Positions 55,967 to 64,000 of a stretch of DNA of 64,000 nt are shown one piece after another. The notes beneath the pieces were generated by a model. That model was not told the origin of the DNA. It saw only the letters and a program-made list of their open reading frames with translations, and made no database searches. This DNA is from Clostridium omnivorum (GTDB lineage: Bacteria > Bacillota > Clostridia > Clostridiales > Clostridiaceae): positions 1,662,001-1,726,000 of the forward strand of contig NZ_BRXR01000001.1 of NCBI RefSeq assembly GCF_026012015.1. Reading direction: 5' to 3'. Made by a program: the position numbers and the translations under genes. Within the stretch, counting starts at the first letter, position 1. Every line of letters begins with the position of its first letter.

Positions 55967-57712
55967 TTATTTATATATATCAGAAAACTCAATTGTTATT
56001 TTTTCTTCATAATCATTAATCTTATCTGCAGCCAGTTCACACTCAGCAATTCCTTTACTATTCTCCAATACTTTAGCAGGAAGCTTTACCGTAAATTTAG
56101 TCCCCTTACCGTACTCGCTTTCTACATTAATAGTTCCTCCTAGCATTTGGACCAAGGACTTTGCAAGGAATAAACCCAGCCCAATTCCCTCACTGTTACG
56201 TGTAAAAGACTTGTCTACCTGCCTAAATCTATCAAATACAACCTGAAGCTTTTCTGGTGGAATACCTATTCCTGTGTCCTCTATGGTAATAGTAATATAT
56301 TCTTCACCGTCAAAAATATTTACTAATATATTTCCCCCATCTGGAGTATACTTCACTGAGTTCGATAGCAAATTTAGTATTATTCTTTCAAGCTTGTCTA
56401 CATCACAAGCCACTATCTTTTCCTCAATATCAGTATCAAATACAAGGTTCAATTTACTACTGCATAGGTGATTTGCTGCAGCTAATGTAATTTCTTCAAT
56501 AATGCTAACTATATTACAGTTAACTATATTTAATTCGAATTGATTTGCATCGATTTTTGTAGAGTCAATTAAATTATTTATAAGCCTTAACAGCCTAAAG
56601 CAGTTCTGCTTCTCTACGCCAATATTACTAATAATTCTTTCAATATCAATGGGCCTTTCTTTGTTTAAAATATGCATTTCATTAACTTTAATTGCACTTA
56701 ATATTATATTCAGCGGAGTTCTTAACTCATGAGAGATATTAGCGAAAAACTCAGTTCTCAGCTTTTCCAGTTCAAATGTTTCGTTTTGAAATGCCAGCTC
56801 TGCCTTTTTTCTTTCTGTAATATCCCTTACAGTTGCTATAACTATATCCTCCTCATCGATACTTATTATACGTGTATTTACTTCTATCCAAAGTACTGTT
56901 CCATCTTTCTTTTTTGCTATAAGCTCTCCTATAGCCGTCTCATTTTCCTTTGCTCTATTTATTAGCTTTTTTATAGTATAGTCATAATACACAGGCTCTT
57001 GAACTACAATGTCCTTTACATTTTGGGTTAGTAGTTCCTCTCTTGAATAACCCAACATAGAAATAGCAGTCTCATTTATATCTATTATATTTCCATATAT
57101 ATCATGAATAAATATGGCATCATTCACAGAGTTAAAAATTGTACTTAAATACCTCTTGCCTTCCACAAGTTCCTTTTTTGACTTTTTTAATTCCACCTGT
57201 CTTATGCCGCTTTCAGTTAAGGTCATTATTAATCCTTGATAATATGTTAAAATTTGCTCAACTCTTTCCCTTGAATACTTTGGAACCTTGTTAAGTGCTT
57301 CAAGATATTCTTTTTCACTGAAACCAAACTCTAAGGCTTGTGCTCGGAAATATTCCATATCAATTTTTTCATCCTCATAAAAAAATTGGCCTAAAAAAAT
57401 AGTTGCAATATGTTCCCCAGATATGACCATAGGCATAGCAATATCCCACATATTATTTTTACATTTGTATCTAATTGGCTCTCCTTCTTCAAGGTGATTT
57501 TTTATATAAAAGTCACTATCCAAGCACCTTTGACATGCCAATGGATGCATTCTATGAAATTTAGTGCATATATCCTGCCAGCCACTTGCTAAAACTATTG
57601 TTCCATCAACTTCTATGACCCCAATAGGCATTCCAGTAACTGCATAAATATTGTCTGTAATTTTTTGCAGTTCATTAATATTTACTATTTCAGAAAACCT
57701 AACTCTCCCCAT
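55967..57712 (-). CDS. PocR-PAS sensor histidine kinase
   Basis: A 581-residue soluble kinase. The N-terminal PocR-type sensory domain (about residues 5-165) carries a Cys-rich pattern CTKFHRMHPLACQRCLDSD. Next come a PAS domain (about 190-310, with FIHDIYGNIIDINETAISMLGYSREEL), HisKA with SHELRTPLNIILSAI near residue 342, and HATPase with LNLLSNSVKYTPDGG, DTGIGIPPEKLQVVFDRF and EGIGLGLFLAKSL. No TM helix, so it senses an internal signal. AAGGAGAAG precedes the ATG at 57712. No response regulator is adjacent. The next gene on this strand is the hypothetical protein. Confidence 0.9.
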   Translation of the reverse strand: MGRVRFSEIVNINELQKITDNIYAVTGMPIGVIEVDGTIVLASGWQDICTKFHRMHPLACQRCLDSDFYIKNHLEEGEPIRYKCKNNMWDIAMPMVISGEHIATIFLGQFFYEDEKIDMEYFRAQALEFGFSEKEYLEALNKVPKYSRERVEQILTYYQGLIMTLTESGIRQVELKKSKKELVEGKRYLSTIFNSVNDAIFIHDIYGNIIDINETAISMLGYSREELLTQNVKDIVVQEPVYYDYTIKKLINRAKENETAIGELIAKKKDGTVLWIEVNTRIISIDEEDIVIATVRDITERKKAELAFQNETFELEKLRTEFFANISHELRTPLNIILSAIKVNEMHILNKERPIDIERIISNIGVEKQNCFRLLRLINNLIDSTKIDANQFELNIVNCNIVSIIEEITLAAANHLCSSKLNLVFDTDIEEKIVACDVDKLERIILNLLSNSVKYTPDGGNILVNIFDGEEYITITIEDTGIGIPPEKLQVVFDRFRQVDKSFTRNSEGIGLGLFLAKSLVQMLGGTINVESEYGKGTKFTVKLPAKVLENSKGIAECELAADKINDYEEKITIEFSDIYK

Positions 57713-58107
57713 AAGCTTCTCCTTAAAATACAGTATATATTTTCTAATTGCTATACTCAAAAGTTTTGTGACAAAACTTGTTTGATATAATTATTGATAT
57801 ATGGCACTTAAATAATAATGTATCCATTATATCATTACAATTATGTAATAAAAAGTTCCATTTTCTTGATTATGGAATATATTTATATATAAAATGTAAA
57901 AAATCTTCTCTTTAATCTCTTTACTTTAGTTTTTTAAAAAAATTATTTTTATCCTGCTTATCTTTTGTTTTACAAATTCTCAAGGCTGTTCATAAATACA
58001 AATAAAATTGAAGTCAAAACCAATATTGTATATAATTTAATTCATATACATTATTAGTAAACATATTAACCTAATTGGTTTCTAGATAAAACGGAGGTAA
58101 TTCTATT
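57713..58107. other. 395-bp AT-rich intergenic region
   Basis: No supported gene. On the plus strand TTGAAG (58008-58013), a 17-bp spacer and TATAAT (58031-58036) form a promoter for the gene at 58108. Otherwise only AT-rich sequence is seen. Confidence 0.5.
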
Positions 58108-58494
58108 ATGAGCAATTATGAAAGTATCCTTAACTATTATAAAAATGAGTTAAATTGGAATCCACCCTTTGCTGAAGCATTATCTAAATACGCCCCTGAT
58201 GGATTAAAAGGATATTTAATGATGCGTGAGTCCGTACAAAACGGTCATTTACCTAAAAAGACGAGAGAGCTTATTTTCACTATATTAGACAGCCTAGATG
58301 ATGAAGTAACTGGCGCGAAGGCACATGCTGTAGCTGCTATAGAGGCAGGCTTGACTATGGAGGAATTGATGGAAGCCTTTGTAATTGTTACTATAGTTAA
58401 AGGCATTAATGTACTATGCAAAGCAGGTGTTGAAGCAATTAAAGCAGCTGAGGAAAGACTGCAGCAGTTGAACTCAGCTAATGAAACTAAATAA
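58108..58494 (+). CDS. carboxymuconolactone decarboxylase (CMD) family protein
   Basis: A 128-residue helical protein of the CMD/AhpD-like superfamily: LPKKTRELIFTILDSLDDEVTGAKAHAVAAIEAGLTMEELMEAFVIVTIVKGI in the core, with the family's typical helix order. The position that holds the reactive Cys in AhpD-like members (CxxC/H before HAxxAxxAG) reads GAKAH, so there is no redox Cys; this subgroup is not a peroxidase-type enzyme. GGAGG precedes the start. It is co-transcribed with the HAD gene 13 bp downstream. Confidence 0.85.
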   Translation: MSNYESILNYYKNELNWNPPFAEALSKYAPDGLKGYLMMRESVQNGHLPKKTRELIFTILDSLDDEVTGAKAHAVAAIEAGLTMEELMEAFVIVTIVKGINVLCKAGVEAIKAAEERLQQLNSANETK

Positions 58495-58507
58495 TGGTGG
58501 TGTTAAA

Positions 58508-59236
58508 ATGAATAAACCTAAAATGATAATTTTTGATTACGGACAAACTATTGTTAATGAAAAAAGCTTTGACCCCTTAAGAGGTACAAGTGCAGTATTA
58601 AAGGAAGCTGCTATTAATCCTAATAATGTCTCAGCTGAAGAAGTACAAGCTTTGGCTTATGAACTGGGTAGGGACATAGGCCGCTGGGGAGTAGATGCTG
58701 AAAAGCAAACCTTTTTAGAAGTACATAACCATGTTTTTCAAACCTATCTATATGAATATTTTGATATTGAATTTACAAAACCAATGGCTGAGGTAGAACG
58801 TATATTTTTAAACGGAGCTTGCATTGCTGAACCTACAAAAAACATAGTGGAATTTCTAAGCTTTTTAGACAGTAAAAAAATACGAACAAGTGTAATAAGC
58901 AACATATCTTTTAGCGGTAATTTATTAAAGGAACATATTAATGGCCTGCTACCATCGAATAATTTTGAATTTATTATAGCAAGCAGTGAGTATATTTTTA
59001 GAAAACCTCATAAGCGAATATTTGAGCTTGCTCTTCGTAAAGCAAAGCTTAATGCCTCTGATGTTTGGTACTGTGGGGACAATGCAGTATTTGATGTTGA
59101 TGGAGCCGCAGCTTCTGGAATATTTCCAGTATGGTACAAAGGAGCAATAGAGAAGTCAAATAAATACACTCCTAAAAGTGACTGCCTAGAGGTTAATGAT
59201 TGGAATGAGATTATTGAGATGTTAGGAGAATTGTAA
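58508..59236 (+). CDS. HAD-superfamily hydrolase
   Basis: A 242-residue HAD protein. Motif I is IIFDYGQT near residue 6, with the nucleophile Asp kept and the second Asp replaced by Gly as in many subfamily members. Motif II is TSVISNISF near residue 125, motif III has the Lys in FRKPHKRIFE near residue 162, and motif IV is WYCGDNAVFDVDGAAAAG-like near residue 188. It likely removes phosphate from a small metabolite. GGTGGTG precedes the ATG at 58508, chosen over an in-frame start inside the CMD gene. Confidence 0.88.
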   Translation: MNKPKMIIFDYGQTIVNEKSFDPLRGTSAVLKEAAINPNNVSAEEVQALAYELGRDIGRWGVDAEKQTFLEVHNHVFQTYLYEYFDIEFTKPMAEVERIFLNGACIAEPTKNIVEFLSFLDSKKIRTSVISNISFSGNLLKEHINGLLPSNNFEFIIASSEYIFRKPHKRIFELALRKAKLNASDVWYCGDNAVFDVDGAAASGIFPVWYKGAIEKSNKYTPKSDCLEVNDWNEIIEMLGEL

Positions 59237-59266
59237 TACCTCAAATTTATTAACATTAGTCATTTA

Positions 59267-59320
59267 ACTCCTCCTTGGAATATTTTATAATCTCAATTAT
59301 TGACAAGGAGGAGTCATTTT
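59267..59320. terminator. terminator between HAD and GNAT genes
   Basis: ACTCCTCCTTG/CAAGGAGGAGT, an 11-bp perfect stem around a 26-nt AT-rich loop, followed by CATTTTTG, between convergent genes. Confidence 0.7.
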
Positions 59321-59342
59321 TGTTCAGTTTACACAAAATTTA

Positions 59343-60131
59343 TTACATGTCCGTCCAAAGACTCCAAAGTCCTAGTTCATGAAATCCAAGTTTCCTATAA
59401 ATCCTACCCGCCTTTTCATTATCATAAAACAGGCAAGGATATTTTCCTTCTTCTAATAACTTACTGCACAATATAGACATTAACTCTGTAGCATAACCAA
59501 TTCTCCTATAATCAGGATGAACACATAGTCCGGTAATCATGGCTGAATTCTTATATTCAGCAGATGTCCTAACACAGGCAATAACCTGACTTTTATTATT
59601 TAGTATGTGAAATCCTCTTGCTGTTTTATCCCTAAACTCTCTTCTAACTTGATTTTTATTTTTATATTCAATGCCATTATCTTCAATTTTATAAAGTTCA
59701 AACAACCCATCTAATGAACTTTCCTCCGTAATAATTACATTGCCATTTAACTTATAAGTTTGAAGTTTACTATCATCCATAAGTTTAGAAAAATACATAT
59801 TACGCTTATTCTTTACCCTTACCTTATCGATAAACCTATCTACAATATTACTCTTCCCACTTAAGCCTTTAAAATTGTTACTAACTAATATTTTCGAAAA
59901 TTCATCAACATTAAAAATATTATCTTCACAATAGATTATAAATTCATCATAAAATCTCATTAAAACCGCAATGATTTCGTTATTACTATTAAGCTCTGCA
60001 AAGAACTCTAAAAAGTCTTTTTCTAATCCAAAGTTATTAATATCTCCTAATATAAACAGATTATATTCTTCTTCTTTCATTAAATACCTTATCAGCTGGT
60101 CTTTATTAGAATTATCCAGTTTTACAATCAT
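59343..60131 (-). CDS. GNAT-family acetyltransferase (two-domain)
   Basis: A 262-residue protein. The C-terminal half is a GNAT domain: MITGLCVHPDYRRIGYATELMSILCSKLLEEG near residue 195 has the R/QxxGxA acetyl-CoA loop, and FYDNEKAGRIYRKLGFHELG follows. The N-terminal half (about residues 1-125) is a divergent second GNAT-like or regulatory part, with YNLFILGDINNFGLEKDFL near residue 24. The start follows a weak AGGTGATAAG. The acetyl acceptor is unknown. Confidence 0.85.
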   Translation of the reverse strand: MIVKLDNSNKDQLIRYLMKEEEYNLFILGDINNFGLEKDFLEFFAELNSNNEIIAVLMRFYDEFIIYCEDNIFNVDEFSKILVSNNFKGLSGKSNIVDRFIDKVRVKNKRNMYFSKLMDDSKLQTYKLNGNVIITEESSLDGLFELYKIEDNGIEYKNKNQVRREFRDKTARGFHILNNKSQVIACVRTSAEYKNSAMITGLCVHPDYRRIGYATELMSILCSKLLEEGKYPCLFYDNEKAGRIYRKLGFHELGLWSLWTDM

Positions 60132-60174
60132 CTTATCACCTATAACTAAATTACACTCTTAGACATGTTGTTTT

Positions 60175-60330
60175 TTAGCAATCCATTTTTCCTCGAGTTA
60201 ATTCAAGTTCCCTTTCATTGGCATGTTCTATAGTTTCCAAGTCATCAGATGCATTTGCAATAAGTTTTTCCAGAGAAAGACTATCAATTAAATATTTAAA
60301 ACTATTTCTCTTTGTTTAAGCCATTTTATT
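60175..60330 (-). pseudogene. coding remnant of unknown origin
   Basis: A minus-strand open stretch without a start codon reads TKRNSFKYLIDSLSLEKLIA then NASDDLETIEHANERELEL and ends TRGKMDC at the stop at 60175. The composition is protein-like, and it lies just downstream of the radical SAM fragment, so it may be the C-terminal remainder of that or a neighbouring gene. Confidence 0.4.
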
Positions 60331-60391
60331 TAAGCTTCATCTAACAAAGTACGTTAGTTAGAATTGTAACCTAATTACCATATTTTCCTAT

Positions 60392-60508
60392 TCACTCTAT
60401 TATATCAAAAATATGTATATTAGTAAAAGGTTCTCCACCTGAAATTAATACATTTTCAACTTTTCTTCCCTTTGGAAATCCTTGAAATAAAAAGTGGAAA
60501 ATTTCATT
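60392..60508 (-). pseudogene. radical SAM gene remnant
   Basis: On the minus strand a start-less stretch encodes NEIFHFLFQGFPKGRKVENV then LISGGEPFTNIHIFDIIE and stops. ISGGEPF is the conserved GGEP strand of radical SAM enzymes, and its flanks fit that fold. No CxxxCxxC part can be found upstream in frame, and stop codons interrupt both sides, so this is a decayed gene. Confidence 0.65.
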
Positions 60509-60824
60509 TGTAAGTTATACAGAGAACAATAGCATAACCAAATGAGATTTATAGCTTTAGGAATTAATATAAATTGCTTGTGGTTGTTTTCATAACTAAA
60601 AATACAGTATCATAAGTAATAGCACTTTTACAAAATATGTTATAATAGAAAAAAGTAATTTAGAAATAAATGGAATGGAGATTTACGGTGTTTACTTTAA
60701 ATATTTTAAGGAGTGAAAATTGGAAAGATGAAAAATTAACCCAAAAAATTCGTGTTGGAAAGCATGAATATGACTACTAAGTGCTGATTTGTGATGAAAA
60801 AAGAAATTATTGGGGGTAAGTTAC
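60509..60824 (+). other. gene-free stretch before the MBL hydrolase
   Basis: AT-rich DNA with a plus-strand open piece around 60688-60780 reading FTLNILRSENWKDEKLTQK then IRVGKHEYDY and a stop, without a proper ribosome site; it may be another decayed coding fragment. TATAAT near 60651 could be a promoter. Nothing else is supported. Confidence 0.35.
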
Positions 60825-61676
60825 ATGAAATTTAAAGTATTAGGTTCTGGAGGATGTACGTCAATACCTAGAGCAACATGCAGTTGTAGAGTATGTAAGG
60901 AAGCGAGGGAGAAGGGAACCCCCTATTCGCGTTTTGGTTGTTCATTATTTCTAGAGGATATCAATTTGTTAATTGATACTCCAGAGGATATTAATATTGC
61001 ACTAAATAAATTTGATGTAAAGAGTATTGATAATGTGCTTTATAGCCATTGGCATCCCGACCATACTCTAGGGATGAGAGTTTTTGAACAGATAAAAATA
61101 AATTGGTGTGAAATATCGGTTGGAATTAAAAATAAGAAACCTATAAATGTGTTTGGATTGGATTATGTAATTGAAGATATAAGATCAATAAGAAATAAAT
61201 TCGGACCGTATGTTGAAAATTACGAAAAAAACTATAATTTAATAAAAATAAATGTTGTTGATAGAGAACTAAATATAGATGATATAAAAATTACAATCAT
61301 ACCTGTTAGTAATAAGCTTAGCTCAGTATTTGTATTTGAGCAAAAGGATAAAAAAGTTATCTATGCACCATGTAATGTAAAACCTTTTCCAGATGAAGAT
61401 TTATTTAATAATGCTGATTTATTGATAATCGGAGATACAATAACTTCAGAAGTAGCAAAAGATAATTTCATTATTGGTAACGACAATAAAATGAGAAAAA
61501 GTATGTTTGTTATGAATGAAATTGTTGAACTAAAAAAACAGTATAATGTGGATAAGGTTATTATGACTCATTTAGATGAAGACTGGGGATTATCATATGA
61601 TGACTATTTGGAAAAAGCAAAGAATTATGACAATATAGAATTTGCGTATGATGGATTGGATATAGAAATATGCTAA
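60825..61676 (+). CDS. MBL-fold metallohydrolase (PhnP-like)
   Basis: A 283-residue metallo-beta-lactamase-fold protein. It starts MKFKVLGSGGCTSIPRATCSCRVCKEARE, with the CxC..C metal-binding insert seen in PhnP, and has the motif SHWHPDHTLGMRV near residue 74 with the HxHxDH ligands, and VIMTHLDEDWGLSYDDY near the end. PhnP-like enzymes are cyclic-phosphate or ribosyl-phosphate phosphodiesterases; the exact substrate is unknown. GGGGGTAAG precedes the ATG at 60825; the frame opens 15 bp earlier. It starts a run of plus-strand genes to the window end. Confidence 0.87.
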   Translation: MKFKVLGSGGCTSIPRATCSCRVCKEAREKGTPYSRFGCSLFLEDINLLIDTPEDINIALNKFDVKSIDNVLYSHWHPDHTLGMRVFEQIKINWCEISVGIKNKKPINVFGLDYVIEDIRSIRNKFGPYVENYEKNYNLIKINVVDRELNIDDIKITIIPVSNKLSSVFVFEQKDKKVIYAPCNVKPFPDEDLFNNADLLIIGDTITSEVAKDNFIIGNDNKMRKSMFVMNEIVELKKQYNVDKVIMTHLDEDWGLSYDDYLEKAKNYDNIEFAYDGLDIEIC

Positions 61677-61724
61677 GGTAAAAAAGTGCGAACTGAAGAT
61701 TATAAATATAAGGTGGTGCAAAAC

Positions 61725-62183
61725 ATGAAAGTAAGAAAAACTGTTAAAGAGGATATTGACCTCCTCATAAAGATTCGTATGGACTACCTGTTTGCTGAAA
61801 AAGGTGTGTCTTCTCCGGAAGAAGTGCAAGATATTAGAAGGAAGTTAGAAGAATACTTTACCAAGCACCTTAACAAGGGATTTATTGCTATCATTGCCGA
61901 GAATGAAAATGAAGTATTAGGAGTTGCATTTATGTCAATCGTGGAAAGACCTCCGATAATAGCATTTTCATCATATCTTGTGGGTACGGTATACAATGTT
62001 TTTACATACCCTCAATATAGAGGAAAAGGCATTGCAACAAAAGTTATGACTGAACTTTTATCGGAAGCAAAGCTATTAGGCGTTGCAGCAGTTGATTTAA
62101 TGTCCACTGATAAAGGGAAACCATTATATGAAAAGCTTGGATTTCGAGTATCAAATTATACATCAATGAATAAATTCCTCTAA
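61725..62183 (+). CDS. GNAT-family N-acetyltransferase
   Basis: A 152-residue GNAT protein: VRKTVKEDIDLLIKIRMDYL at the start, VYNVFTYPQYRGKGIATKVMTELLSEAKLLGV near residue 90 with the RGKGIA acetyl-CoA loop, and GKPLYEKLGFRVS near the end. It acetylates an unknown amine. AAGGTGGTG precedes the ATG at 61725, preferred over the longer frame opening at 61686. Confidence 0.88.
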   Translation: MKVRKTVKEDIDLLIKIRMDYLFAEKGVSSPEEVQDIRRKLEEYFTKHLNKGFIAIIAENENEVLGVAFMSIVERPPIIAFSSYLVGTVYNVFTYPQYRGKGIATKVMTELLSEAKLLGVAAVDLMSTDKGKPLYEKLGFRVSNYTSMNKFL

Positions 62184-62297
62184 CTCCTGGAAAATAAGCA
62201 TAATCAAAGGTTATATTAATTCACAATATTCTTATCTTGGGACGTAAGAGTAAACTATTGTGAAGTAAGATCATTTATATTAAGTGGAGGTAATCCT

Positions 62298-63050
62298 ATG
62301 ATCAAAACTGATGTTAGCAATATACATCGCACCAATAAGACTTATTGGGATGAGAATGGTAATGATTTTTTAGAATCTATTGTACTGCCTTATTATGGTT
62401 GTAATACTTTAACGGAAAATGAATTAAACTTATTTGGTGATGTAGCAGGCAAAAAATTTTTAGATATTGGCTGCGGTAATGGTGAATCTCTTAAATATCA
62501 TGGCAATAACAAGGCAGCTGAGCTTTGGGGCATAGATATTTCTCAAAACCAGCTTGAGAAGGCAGCAAAGTGCCTTTCAGAAAGTGGCTACGCAGCAAAG
62601 CTGATTTGTGGTGCAATGGAAGATGAACATAAGCTGCCAACAGATTATTTTGATTATGTTTATTCAATTTATGCAATTGGATGGACAACAGATTTACAGG
62701 GTACATTTAATAGGGTTGCATCTTATTTAAAGAAGGATGGCATTTTTATATTTAGTTGGTCGCACCCTATCCATATGTGCGTGGCATTTGAAGAAGATAA
62801 AGCCTTTTTTAAAAATACCTATTTTGATGAAACATGGTCTCAGCGGGATCTTGATGGGAAAAACATTTTACTTTGCTCCAGGAAGATATCAACTTACGTA
62901 AACGCCTTGGCAAAAGCAGGTTTTGTAATTGAGCAGTTGGTTGAGCAGACAAACGACGAAACTTTGCAATTAACAGGTGAGCTTAGCGATTGGACAAAAA
63001 AATCGCAAATGGTTCCGTTAACAGCTATTTTTAAAGCGAGGAAGCTGTAG
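62298..63050 (+). CDS. class I SAM-dependent methyltransferase
   Basis: A 250-residue protein with a Rossmann-type methyltransferase core: motif I KKFLDIGCGNGESLKY near residue 52, motif II-like LWGIDISQNQLEKAAKCL, and a FDYVYSIYAIGWTTDL segment near residue 117, then FIFSWSHPIHMC. It resembles UbiE/COQ5-like or small-molecule methyltransferases. GGAGGTAATCC precedes the start. The acceptor is unknown. Confidence 0.88.
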   Translation: MIKTDVSNIHRTNKTYWDENGNDFLESIVLPYYGCNTLTENELNLFGDVAGKKFLDIGCGNGESLKYHGNNKAAELWGIDISQNQLEKAAKCLSESGYAAKLICGAMEDEHKLPTDYFDYVYSIYAIGWTTDLQGTFNRVASYLKKDGIFIFSWSHPIHMCVAFEEDKAFFKNTYFDETWSQRDLDGKNILLCSRKISTYVNALAKAGFVIEQLVEQTNDETLQLTGELSDWTKKSQMVPLTAIFKARKL

Positions 63051-63129
63051 GCAAATACCCTATAATAAGCATAATTAGCAGTAAGCAATTGCAAGCAATA
63101 ATTACTTTTATAATGGGAAGTGAAATAAT

Positions 63130-63744
63130 ATGATTAAGGCAATACTATTTGATTTCGACGGTGTACTAACTACTGATGCAACTGGTTCACAGTCAATATG
63201 TAATTACATTTGCAAGAAAATTGGATTAGACATGGAACTATTTAAAAAAGAGTATTACAAATATAATGATAACCTTTTATACGGAAAAATTAATCACGAA
63301 AACATTTGGGAGAAATTATGTAAGGACCTTAATACCAAAATTGATATAAATATATTATATGAATCCTTTATAAATACTCCTATAGATAGCCAAATGATAC
63401 AACTTGTAAACAAACTGAAACATCAAAATTATAAAATTGGTATGGTTACTGACAACAAAAAAGACCGTATAGATGAGATTGTCAAATACTATGACTTAAA
63501 TAAAACATTTGATTCAATCACTGTTTCGGCAGAGGTTGGTTCTGGAAAAGACAGCAGCGAAATTTTTGTACAAGCTATACAGCATTTGAAGGTAAATGCT
63601 GATGAATGTGTTTTCATTGATAATCAAGAAAAGAACCTTATTATTCCTAAAAGCATGGGAATGAATGTTATTTACTTTGACCATAAAGAAAGAAATTATG
63701 ACCAACTTATTCAAGGATTCAAATTCTTATCAATAATTTTGTAA
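63130..63744 (+). CDS. HAD-superfamily hydrolase
   Basis: A 204-residue HAD protein with the full motif I ILFDFDGVLTTD near residue 4 (DxDGV), motif II GMVTDNKKDRID near residue 99, Lys in VGSGKDSSEIF near residue 135 and motif IV CVFIDNQEKNLI near residue 157. It resembles beta-phosphoglucomutase or phosphoglycolate phosphatase-like enzymes and probably dephosphorylates a small sugar or metabolite. The start follows GGGAAGTG. The next gene starts 22 bp later. Confidence 0.88.
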   Translation: MIKAILFDFDGVLTTDATGSQSICNYICKKIGLDMELFKKEYYKYNDNLLYGKINHENIWEKLCKDLNTKIDINILYESFINTPIDSQMIQLVNKLKHQNYKIGMVTDNKKDRIDEIVKYYDLNKTFDSITVSAEVGSGKDSSEIFVQAIQHLKVNADECVFIDNQEKNLIIPKSMGMNVIYFDHKERNYDQLIQGFKFLSIIL

Positions 63745-63765
63745 ACTTGGAAGGATATATAACAG

Positions 63766-64000
63766 ATGGATAAAGTAACAAAGTTAATAATACTTAGAGG
63801 TAATTCAGGAAGTGGTAAAACCACAACTGGCAAAGCATTACAAAAGAAATTTGGTCACGGTACAATGCTAATTTCACAAGATGTAGTTAGGAGAGAAATG
63901 CTATATGTGAATGATGGGCCTAATACCGAGGCTAGTCAATTACTAAATGAACTTGTACTATACGGGAAAAAGCATTGCAGTATTATAATTTTAGAAGGCA
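63766..64000 (+). CDS. P-loop kinase (partial, runs off right edge)
   Basis: An open frame from ATG at 63766 to the window end gives 78 codons. It has a Walker A motif RGNSGSGKTTTGKAL near residue 12 and SQDVVRREMLYVNDGP near residue 38, as in AAA-type small-molecule kinases (uridine kinase-like or zeta-toxin-like fold). AAGGA precedes the start. The C-terminal part is not in the window, so the substrate class cannot be judged. It follows the HAD gene closely and is probably co-transcribed. Confidence 0.8.
   Translation, partial: MDKVTKLIILRGNSGSGKTTTGKALQKKFGHGTMLISQDVVRREMLYVNDGPNTEASQLLNELVLYGKKHCSIIILEG

Noticed and set aside
60688-60780. Small gene ending in HEYDY upstream of the MBL hydrolase
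   Set aside because: No acceptable start with ribosome site in frame; kept only as a possible coding fragment in the gap note.
1-64000. CRISPR array, rRNA or tRNA genes
   Set aside because: No regularly spaced direct repeats of CRISPR type and no rRNA-like or tRNA cloverleaf sequences were recognised on either strand.

Overview
The window is AT-rich DNA with strong AGGAGG-type ribosome binding sites, several TTG/GTG starts, short intergenic gaps, a T-box leader, a yybP-ykoY leader and many U-tailed hairpin terminators. This points to a low-GC anaerobic Firmicute of the Clostridium type. No rRNA, tRNA, CRISPR array or complete transposon was seen. It reads as an accessory-rich chromosomal segment of short operons on both strands.

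Layout. 1-9 kb: an ArsR repressor (cut by the left edge) divergent from a 14-TM drug exporter, then msrA, a DUF2804 protein, a small glutaredoxin-like protein, plsC, a MarR/flavodoxin pair, and a Crp/Fnr regulator divergent from a split DMT transporter. 8.7-11.1 kb: an agr-type quorum-sensing locus (AgrD-like peptide, AgrC-like kinase, AgrB-like protease, small membrane protein) with no AgrA. 11.3-16 kb: HutD-like protein, S9 peptidase, a terpenoid-cyclase-like repeat protein and a P-loop kinase. 16-21 kb: a Cache-HAMP-GGDEF-EAL protein, then T-box/serS and a GNAT gene with an attenuator-like leader. 21-26.3 kb: an MFS exporter, an unrecognised 36-residue peptide gene, an OmpR-type two-component system co-transcribed with a phospholipid N-methyltransferase, a TVP38/DedA-like membrane protein and a second glutaredoxin-like protein. 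26.4-33.7 kb: VOC protein, hemolysin III, a GT2/GT39 glycosyltransferase pair, Nudix, GNAT, a serine hydrolase and small membrane proteins.

34-41 kb holds the most distinctive locus. A 35-residue precursor-like peptide ending in a Trp/Cys-Cys core is followed by a PqqD-type recognition protein and two radical SAM/SPASM enzymes, which together look like a RiPP (ribosomally made, post-translationally modified peptide) pathway. A membrane protein, an HD-domain protein and an alpha/beta hydrolase follow. 41-50 kb: ECF sigma/anti-sigma pair, DUF2750, a coiled-coil protein, a 3D-domain cell-wall protein, DUF1697, cupin, cold-shock protein, a small tyrosine recombinase, a pentapeptide protein, a DJ-1/PfpI protein and a lipoprotein. 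50-58 kb: Xaa-Pro aminopeptidase, PadR/DUF2812, a phosphoesterase lipoprotein, a Mn riboswitch with mntP, and a PocR-PAS histidine kinase. 58-64 kb: CMD-family and HAD proteins, GNATs, a decayed radical SAM gene, an MBL hydrolase, a methyltransferase, a second HAD protein and a P-loop kinase cut by the right edge.

Several units share a theme of envelope and peptide signalling: the agr locus, the lipid-modifying two-component operon with matching CTTAAG tandem boxes, the ECF pair and the RiPP locus. Most functions are inferred from motifs recognised by eye; no database search was run.
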